Source of the DNA: Periplaneta americana
Lineage: Eukaryota; Arthropoda; Insecta; Blattodea; Blattidae
Reading direction: 5' to 3'
NCBI RefSeq assembly: GCF_040183065.1
Contig: NC_091130.1
Location: 129,185,914 to 129,249,913 of the forward strand
Length of the DNA: 64,000 bases
Shown: one piece after another, positions 57,441 through 64,000 of the stretch
How positions within the stretch are numbered: position 1 is the stretch's first letter
Layout of the letters: each line of letters starts with the position of its first letter
Made by a program: the position numbers and the translations under genes
Notes under the pieces: model-generated
Database searches by the model: none
What the model was told of the DNA's origin: nothing
Seen by the model: the letters and a program-made list of their open reading frames with translations, nothing else

Positions 57441-58964
57441 GTAATAGTTGTTATTATTTAGTTGGTATTTTTACCTACCATATCCCATTTCAAACACACT
57501 ATGACTTCTTAAAAACCTCACTTTAGAAAAAAATGTTCCAAACAAAAGTTGCCTAATTTGTTGAGGAGAACCGGAATTAAAAAAAATGCATCATTTCATT
57601 CATAATATCAGGGCTGTCACCCCATGACACAATCTGAAAGGATCTCTCTAATGAGATTTGAAAAAAATCACCATTTAGTTTTCTTGATACATTTAAGAGA
57701 AAGTTGATTTCAGATTATGTGTTACATTTGATTACTTGTAATATAACTATATTTCAATGAAGACACAGATGTGTGATACATGTAATCAGTACTATTCATT
57801 TAAGACTTTGTGTTATGAGCTAAATTAACATATCTTGTGAAGATAAATTTTGTAAACATTTGTTTCATGATACATGTTAACAAAGAATACTTAGTTTGTT
57901 TTTCTCTACTGAAAAATAATGTGCTGTATTAAAGATAGTTATTCTAATAATTTATTTTTGTGTGAGACTAATGTATTTATATTAGTTATTTATTATTTTA
58001 CGAATTGATGTGCCATACATATTTAACTGTGTAACAAGATAAATGAATAAATAATTATACAAAAATAATCAGTGTTTAACGGAGCAATTTAATATGACAA
58101 CAGAAAGACATAGGTACAGAAAAGAGATATTATTTATAATTATTGAATATTTGCACTTGAAGACGAGGACAAATAATATTTCAGTACCAATACTGATGCT
58201 TACAAAATGGATGTCAGAAGTCACAAAAGTTAACATGAAAACTAATAATCATAATAAAGATTCAAGATTCACATTAGCATGGTTCTTCTGTTGCTAAGTA
58301 TTTTTAGCTGAATCTGGCTGGACCTCCATTCATTGTACTTTATTTAAGCTGTTTACCAATCATTGAACTGTGATGATATATCTGGTCAATGAACCATTGT
58401 TTTTAGATTAGCAAAGCAGCATCAAACCTAATCCGAGGTATAGAAGAGAGATAACATTGATATGGATGGTGGCATTATTTTACAATAACTTATTTGCGAT
58501 TTTAATGTTGTAGCTCATAGCCATTAAAAATTCCATTTCCTATGAGACTTACTAAGTAAATTTCTATTGCGAACTCATGCTCCTTCTGGAGTGATATCTC
58601 TCGGAGCTGTTCCTGACCCCTGTGGCCTCTGGCCTCTGCTTGTCTTCGGGTTTCGAGTTAGGTTAGGGTGTTAATTATAGAGCTAATCTCGGGTTTCATG
58701 TCGGATTTGGGTCTGGTTCAGATTGTGCTGGGCTGTGCCTAAAAATTTTGGCCCATGCATATCTCTAATATATATTAGCTTTTAATTAAAAATTATAATG
58801 TATTTTCTTGATGAATACATGAAAAAAAATTTACTATATTAAGAATAACATTAAAATACCAAACTTACAATTGAACCATGACAATTCATATGTGTGTACT
58901 GGAAAATAAATATTATAATCACTATATTAATCATTATACATTGATGCCTTCTGATCATTCGCAG
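57441..58964. other. Intron sequence before the second zinc-finger exon
   Basis: AT-rich, with a GC-richer patch at 58600-58740 in which GGGTTTC-like words recur. No gene seen. The acceptor GCAG at 58961-58964 follows only a modest pyrimidine tract. Confidence 0.45.
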
Positions 58965-59281
58965 GAAATATTCTGGGAAAAGCTGTATCTTCTCTACGAG
59001 AATATAATTGGACAGCTATTAAACCACGTCATATAAGCAACAGCAGAGGCTCTCGTCAACGTGAAGTTTCAGTTGAAGGTGCACCATACATGTGTACACG
59101 CTGTGGTCGCAAGTACAAATGGAAAGCGTCACTGAAGAGCCATCTAGTTCATGAATGTGGGAAAGAACCACAATTCAAGTGTCATTATTGTCCCTTACGT
59201 TGTAAGGTGAAGTCAAATCTACTCAGACATTATAGAACCTTTCACTTTGGCCTTCCAACATATATTGAAACACAGTATTAG
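58965..59281 (+). CDS. lola: lola-type alternative terminal exon encoding two zinc fingers (2)
   Basis: After CTTCTGATCATTCGCAG two bases complete a split codon and 104 codons follow. Finger 1 is C-x2-C-x12-H-x4-C (Cys43, Cys46, His59, Cys64); finger 2 is C-x2-C-x12-H-x4-H (Cys72, Cys75, His88, His93). YMCTRCGRKYKWKASLKSH and ECGKEPQFKC match the Lola finger-pair style very closely. A basic linker (residues 19-33) precedes the fingers. Stop TAG at 59279-59281. Same architecture and phase as the exon at 42187, so the two are mutually exclusive ends of one gene. The weaker pyrimidine tract suggests regulated use (inference). Confidence 0.9.
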
Positions 59282-59777
59282 ATGTATTTACATATGAAAG
59301 TGTGTTTAACTTGTAGATGTACTTGTTTATTACAAGCTACAGATGTTCGTTAAAAAAATCATCCTTCTCTCTGAATTAATATATTATTCGAAATTATTTT
59401 TAGAAAATAACTCAAATATTTCAGATCTTCCAATAAGAGTGTCCAACTTTTAGGATATAACAGCTCCGTGTTTATGAAACTATAGCAGTCATATTTTTCT
59501 CATAGTTGCAGTTATTGTTGACAAATAATAATGGAACGTTACACCATTCCACAATAAGTAGAAATCGTTAAAATTTATTATCAAAATGGGTCATCCATTC
59601 TCAAGCATTCTGTGAAGTGTATGGTGAGCATAATCATCCCTGCAAGAGAACAATTCGACATTTGATCGAAAAATTTGAGGCAGCTGGTTCTGTCACATAT
59701 CAAACAATGACGCAAACACTCTAATGGAAACATAGTGAGCACAAGAATTGGGCCTTTGATCGACAACTTGGTGAATT

Positions 59778-60118
59778 TTGAATCTGGACTTGAAGTTACA
59801 CTCTTATAAAATTATTTTAACTCAAGAATTGAAGCCAAATGATCATAGAGTGCACTGTGTATTCTCTGACTGGGCTATGGTGCAATTGGAAGTTGACCCT
59901 GCTTTTAGCCGAAAAATCATCTTTAGCGACGAGGCCCATTTTTGGATGAGTGGTTTCGTTAACAAACAAAATTACCGCGTTTGGAGCAATGAGAATCCAT
60001 TGGAGATTCAAGAACGACCACCTCTCCAAAAAGGTTACCGTCTGGTGTGGATTTTGGTACAGAGGAATCATTGGTTCAAATTTTTTCCAAGATGAACGAG
60101 GAGAGGTTCTGAATGTCA
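59778..60118 (+). pseudogene. Mariner transposase, central catalytic part
   Basis: Encodes LTQELKPNDHRVHCVFSDWA, then KIIFSDEAHFWMSGFVNKQN with the first catalytic Asp in FSDEAHF, and WSNENPLEIQE. A frameshift near 60030 moves the next block (VTVWCGFWYRGIIGSNFF) to another frame. Interrupted at 60123 by the TIR element. Confidence 0.8.
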
Positions 60119-60122
60119 ATGG

Positions 60123-60554
60123 CAGGGTGCGAATTAAGATTTCTGATGGTGGGGGATAGAATCCTAGATAGAGAATACCATACATAAAATTATTATTATC
60201 CTCATTCGATACCTCTCAACACTTGGTCGCACTGAGTTGCTTGTCTTGCATCTTGATTATAATAATTATTACATCCATAAGCAGGCTTAAGATAAGATGT
60301 GTAATTCCTAAGTTACCGATTGTTGTCAGCTTGCCGGTGATGATAATACATCAATATTATTTTCTTTGCTTACTTTATACTGTACTTTATAATATTATAA
60401 TTATATTCATATTGTTTTAATATTAAAACAATTATATTTTGTGAGGGGGGATAGAAGTTATCCCTGGAGGGATGTTAATATGAATGTATGAGAGAGGGAT
60501 AACTTTTCAATGGGGGGGGGGAACCCTCCCATCCCCCCGTTAATTCACACCCTG
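60123..60554. mobile_element. TIR element (MITE) inserted in the mariner
   Basis: Begins CAGGGTGCGAATTAA and ends TTAATTCACACCCTG, an inverted pair with one mismatch; G-rich blocks just inside are also inverted. The CAGGGTG end suggests hAT, but I could not identify a clean 8-bp duplication (GTCAATGG against GAATGGAG). 432 bp, non-coding. Confidence 0.75.
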
Positions 60555-60776
60555 GAATGGAGAAAGTTACTGGGCTATGATAAAGTATTATTTTTGGCCT
60601 CAATTGGAAGGTTGAATATCAGAATCGTCTGGTTTCAGCAAAATGGTGCCACGTGTCATACTGCTCACGAATCAGTCGACTTTTTGAGGGAGAAGTTCAG
60701 AGACTTCATCATTTCGTTTGAAGATGATGTTAACTGGCACCCGAGATCATGTGATTTAACGCCGCTGGATTACTTC

Positions 60777-60777
<1 letters not shown>

Positions 60778-60807
<30 letters not shown>

Positions 60808-60963
60808 TAGTATGTTTGCATTAATTTACTCAACTTGTGCTTGTTATGACTGTATAAATTTTTATTAGTGTTCTTTAAATATTAGTAAAATTGTATCAGC
60901 TCTTTTTGTTTCTGGCTAAGTGGAAGAGAAGGCCTAATGGCCTTAACTTTGCCAGAATAATAA

Positions 60964-61020
<57 letters not shown>
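60778..61020 (+). mobile_element. Retroelement 3' end with TTA tail inserted in the mariner
   Basis: The mariner codons for DYFF and WGY are separated by about 245 bases. The insert starts with an ATT run, ends with a long TTA run (60958-61020) and holds GGCCTAATGGCCTTAACTTT then GCCAGAATAATAAATT, which I read as a LINE or SINE 3' end. The poly-Tyr ORFs are translations of the repeats. Confidence 0.65.
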
Positions 61021-61022
<2 letters not shown>

Positions 61023-61150
61023 GGGGTTATGTTAAATCACGGGTTTATGCCAACAAGCCAGAAACAGTTAATGACCTAAGGAACAATATCACACATGTTA
61101 TTTGTTTATGTTTGTTTGTCATTGAAATTTGGAAGATCCGTATACGTGCA

Positions 61151-62306
61151 ACCCAACGAAGCCACGGCACCTTTTAATTGATGTTCTCTTCCATACGTAA
61201 TGACATTAAATGTGCTTCAAAGTAATAATCAAATAAATAAACCTCTTTCGTTTATACAGTTTTTTTTTTTTTTTTTTTCATTTTATGAGTATGACACTCT
61301 TATTGGAAGAACCTCAAGCTTTACATTCTTTACTGATATTCACTCAGCTAATTATTTAGTATGTAGGAAATGTGTATTGCTCTTAAAATCAAAGTAACAG
61401 CAGTATTAAACTTTTACTTTTAATATGATGAAAATATTTACATTTCCTAGTAATCAGTGGAATAAAGATCTGAGTTTGGCTATCGTTAGTACCTGAGAGA
61501 AAGGATGAGAATTGGATTGGCCAGTTTATCTTCATTTCATATTTCTGTCGAGAAATGCTCTAATTATAACGTATAGTGGCATAAAAAATATTGTTTAATG
61601 TTATCAGAGCTCTCTAGACGTATATAATTTATCATCACATACTAGTCAACCAAGAAGTATAATATATTTAAATACAATATAGAGTAACCATATTCATATT
61701 TCTCAGCATCTTTAGAAAAAGTGAAATAACAGTGAGTCTAGTCTTGCAAGTAAACATTTACTTTCAACGGCATATGGAAGTTTAACTTTCTTTAGAAAGT
61801 TTTGGTTATTGAAGCACAAATAAATAAGTACTCAAACTATTAATCTAGACTCTATAGCAATGGTTTCGAAATTGTGGGTTGCGACCCATCTGGGAGGTCT
61901 TGTAAAGAGCTGAGAGGATCTTAAGGTGGTTTACAAAATAAAACAAAAAAACACCTTGTTAACATACATTTGAATCGACTTTTGCAAAAAGGATACGTGT
62001 TACAAATTTAATGTTTTGAGATATTCAAGAAAAACATAATAGCAGGTAGGAAACTTAAAATTGTAACTTGATATGTTCTTGTTACATGAAGTTAGCTACA
62101 AATGTGACTGATATATGTTATAATTTACTCATATTATTAGTCCATTGGCCATCCATTAAGTTACAGTTTCCATGAAAAAAACGATTTTGACAAAAATGTA
62201 ACATATGTTCATTCATTTATGTTGTATTTAGAAACATGAACAACATTTGCAAAAGTCGATTCATTTATGTTGCAAAAGTTGATATATATAATGTTAAACA
62301 TTGTTC
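61151..62306. other. Non-coding stretch with a possible hAT end
   Basis: At 61857-61920 CAATGGTTTCGAAATTGTGGG followed by GCGACCCATCTGGG resembles the start of hAT elements (CAGTGGTTCTCAAACTGTGG type). No matching right end was found. Poly-T at 61261-61278. Nothing else. Confidence 0.35.
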
Positions 62307-62552
62307 ATATTTTATGCAGGTGTAGCTCCCTGTGAAGTAGACTTGAATAGTTTCAAGAGAAAAATTGTTTTGGGCCCGGGTATCGAGATGGTGTCAAGTG
62401 TAGTTCCTGGGTAGCTCAGTCGATAGAGTATTCATGCACTAAGTGAAAGATCCCGGGATCGATACCTGGCCCTGGAACAATTTTTCCCTTGAAATTATTC
62501 AAGCCTGTTTCACAGGGAGCTACACCTGAAAGCCAGATTTGCATAAAATATA
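62307..62552. repeat. Inverted repeat enclosing a tRNA-like module (family H)
   Basis: Arms start near GTGTAGCTCCCTGTGAA (62320) and end TTCACAGGGAGCTACAC (62511), continuing inward through AAAAATTGTT and GGTATCGA. Between them lies GGGTAGCTCAGTCGATAGAG and CCCGGGATCGATACC, tRNA A/B-box-like segments. A second, monomeric module follows at 62640. Confidence 0.7.
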
Positions 62553-62639
62553 CGTCACTATAGGTTCGTTAACAGAAAGCCACAATTCAAGTTACACAGA
62601 GTTCGTGTGCACTCAAAATTTGTGTTTCTGGCATCTTGC

Positions 62640-62765
62640 AGCCCACTTGAGTTATGTGGATATAAAGGGAAAAATTGAGACGGTGCCGGGTGTAGTTCTA
62701 GGGTAGCTCAGTCGGTAGAGCTTTCATATGCTAAGTGAAAGGTCCCGGGATCGGTACTGGCAGAT
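62640..62765 (+). repeat. tRNA-like module, family H, second copy
   Basis: AGGGTAGCTCAGTCGGTAGA and GGTCCCGGGATCGGTACTGG repeat the module inside 62307-62552, preceded by the same AAAAATTGAGACGGTG leader. No closing arm on the right. Confidence 0.65.
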
Positions 62766-62899
62766 ATTGGCATCAGCTGCATGCCTTGACTTGGATTTTC
62801 GAGGGCTGGACCCGTATACTTTGGCATGCTTTGGCCAGAGCCATGTCTCAGTCGCAGATGAGTAGCATGATAAGCCCAGAGCTCTAAGCCCTTTCTTTA

Positions 62900-63150
62900 T
62901 CAGCATTGGTAACCCATATTACCCCCAAGACTTCACTCCAGCCTGTATTTACTATTGCAGATGATAGATTAAATGAGAAGGAGGTGGAGAGTTTTGGTGA
63001 AATGATAAAGGGTAATTGGAGTACCCCGAGAAAAAAATCTGTAATGTCTGCTTTGTCCACATATTCCATCACAACTTGGCTGGGGATCGAATCCAGGCTG
63101 CCTGGATGGAAGACCAGCACACTAGCACTCGAGTCACAGACATGGTCACT
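62900..63150 (-). repeat. tRNA-derived SINE-like repeat, family K
   Basis: On the minus strand a tRNA-like head GTCTGTGACTCGAGTGCTAG and GGATTCGATCCCCAGCC (around 63150-63080) precedes a body through the complement of GGGTAATTGGAGTACCCCGA. Single copy. Confidence 0.55.
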
Positions 63151-63504
63151 TAGATGCTAGAGACATTTAGACTGAAATGTTACTAACAGTACATGGAAAA
63201 TTAAAGGCCACCATCGTAATTTTGTGTTTTTGTTTCTTTTTGAAGCTGCAAATGAAGCAACATGAGACCCAAATCTTTACTTCCCTTCTGGAGGAAGCTA
63301 TACTGTAGATTTTCTTGCCTGAAAAATTTACTGCTTTCCATCAGGTTTAAGCCCATGAACCTCACATCCAAAGACTAGTATTATAACTGGACGATGACTA
63401 GAAAAAATCAGAAATGGTCCAGTTAAAAATTAATAAAATATGAGTTATTCATTATGACGAAATTTTCTTTGAAGGAATATACAAGTTGGTTGCTGATGTA
63501 AGTA

Positions 63505-64000
63505 CAGTAAAACCTCGTTAATACACTTCCACTTGTAACACTGTCCCATTTATTGTGCTCTTTTTATACTGTCCCTGGTAATGCTTCCAAAGCCTGCTTG
63601 TAGCGTTATTTTCAGATCGGAAATGAGTAAGAAATTTCATATAAATTGCGAAACTTGTAATATTTTAAAAGCATGATGAAGAAATATGTTGTTGTGATCG
63701 TACTGAGGGTTACTACACCATGAGTGCAAGAAAGAAATTTCATCCTCTACCTGAAAAAGCCCTGTAGTGGGCATTGTCCGAAGTTGAACTTACCGGTACT
63801 TTACTTTGTATGAAAGGATTTTAACACTCTAAAGTCTTCCTATCAATACATTCCTGTAAAATTTAGTCATCCGAATTCTATGGAGTGTGCAGTAAGTTCG
63901 CATTGAAAAATGGCATAATGTGAATAATGCCCTTTTCATAATGAATGATGACGAGGATTGGACTTCTGTACAAGGAAAGTTGTCATGGAGGATTTTGTCT
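63505..64000. mobile_element. Left end of a pogo-type element, truncated by window edge
   Basis: TA (63503-63504) then CAGTAAAACCTCGTTAATAC, typical of pogo/Tigger TIRs. The right end is not in the window. No ORF of note within 500 bases. Confidence 0.6.

Larger units (their letters stand above)
59421..61150 (+). mobile_element. Mariner interrupted by two other elements
   Basis: The left end GATCTTCCAA (59424) and right end TTGGAAGATC (61129) are inverted. Transposase pieces in order: MERYTIPQ...VEIVKIYYQNGSS (59532 on), LTQELKPNDHRVHCVFSDWA and KIIFSDEAHFW (first catalytic Asp), VNKQNYRVWSNENP, then an insertion (60123-60554), WFQQNGATCHTAHES (second catalytic Asp changed to Asn), WHPRSCDLTPLDYFF, a second insertion (about 60778-61020) and WGYVKSRVYANKPET. 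Also frameshifted and interrupted by stops, hence dead. Confidence 0.85.

Noticed and set aside
60891-61079. Poly-Tyr ORF
   Set aside because: Translation of the TTA tail of an inserted retroelement end.
1-64000. CRISPR array, operons or other prokaryotic features
   Set aside because: No regularly spaced repeats of the right kind; intron signals and eukaryotic TEs throughout.

Overview
This is AT-rich insect genomic DNA. Blattodea (cockroach or termite) is my best guess, from the long, TE-packed introns, abundant tRNA-derived SINEs and TTA/TAA microsatellites, but that is inference. The only host coding sequence I can support is three exons on the + strand. Two are small terminal exons at about 42.2 and 59.0 kb, each encoding a C2HC finger plus a C2H2 finger in the arrangement typical of the alternative 3' exons of longitudinals lacking (lola), a BTB zinc-finger transcription factor whose common 5' exons are spliced to many alternative ends. 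The third, at 22.2 kb, encodes about 600 residues without fingers: an acidic tandem-repeat region, basic clusters and a Q-rich repeat tail. All three begin at an AG acceptor in the same phase (two bases complete a split codon), so the simplest reading is one lola-like locus with three alternative ends separated by introns of roughly 18 and 16 kb. No BTB exon lies in the window.

The rest is mostly mobile DNA. 0-10 kb: a foldback repeat, SINEs, a pogo-type TIR element (3.68-4.52 kb), palindromic repeats (5.2-5.9 kb) and a palindrome built from the 5' part of a mariner transposase (8.96-9.65 kb). 11-21 kb: SINEs, several as head-to-head inverted pairs, and a Penelope-like GIY-YIG fragment with 454-bp inverted arms. 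24-36 kb: an hAT element with perfect 8-bp target duplications, itself split by a Helitron-like element; LINE 3' ends; a SINE with a perfect 12-bp target duplication; a LINE reverse transcriptase with an altered catalytic motif; a decayed mariner. 36-50 kb: a second Penelope-like inverted structure, a pogo-type element, the first zinc-finger exon, a large foldback, a mariner with long TIRs, and more SINEs. 50-64 kb: LINE C-terminal fragments (one of the restriction-like-endonuclease class), a pogo-type element, the second zinc-finger exon, a mariner interrupted by two other insertions, and the left end of a pogo-type element running off the window.

The most notable patterns are: (1) an in-phase internal splice donor that would turn the first 702 bases of the 22-kb exon into a symmetric cassette able to join the downstream finger exons; (2) about a dozen independent inverted-repeat structures from unrelated TE classes, one of them (18.43-19.16 kb) bounded by a single 10-bp duplication, so integrated as one unit; (3) hammerhead-ribozyme-like cores conserved in the arms of two Penelope-like fragments. 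No CRISPR, operon, rRNA or convincing functional tRNA gene was found. SINE family letters are my own labels.
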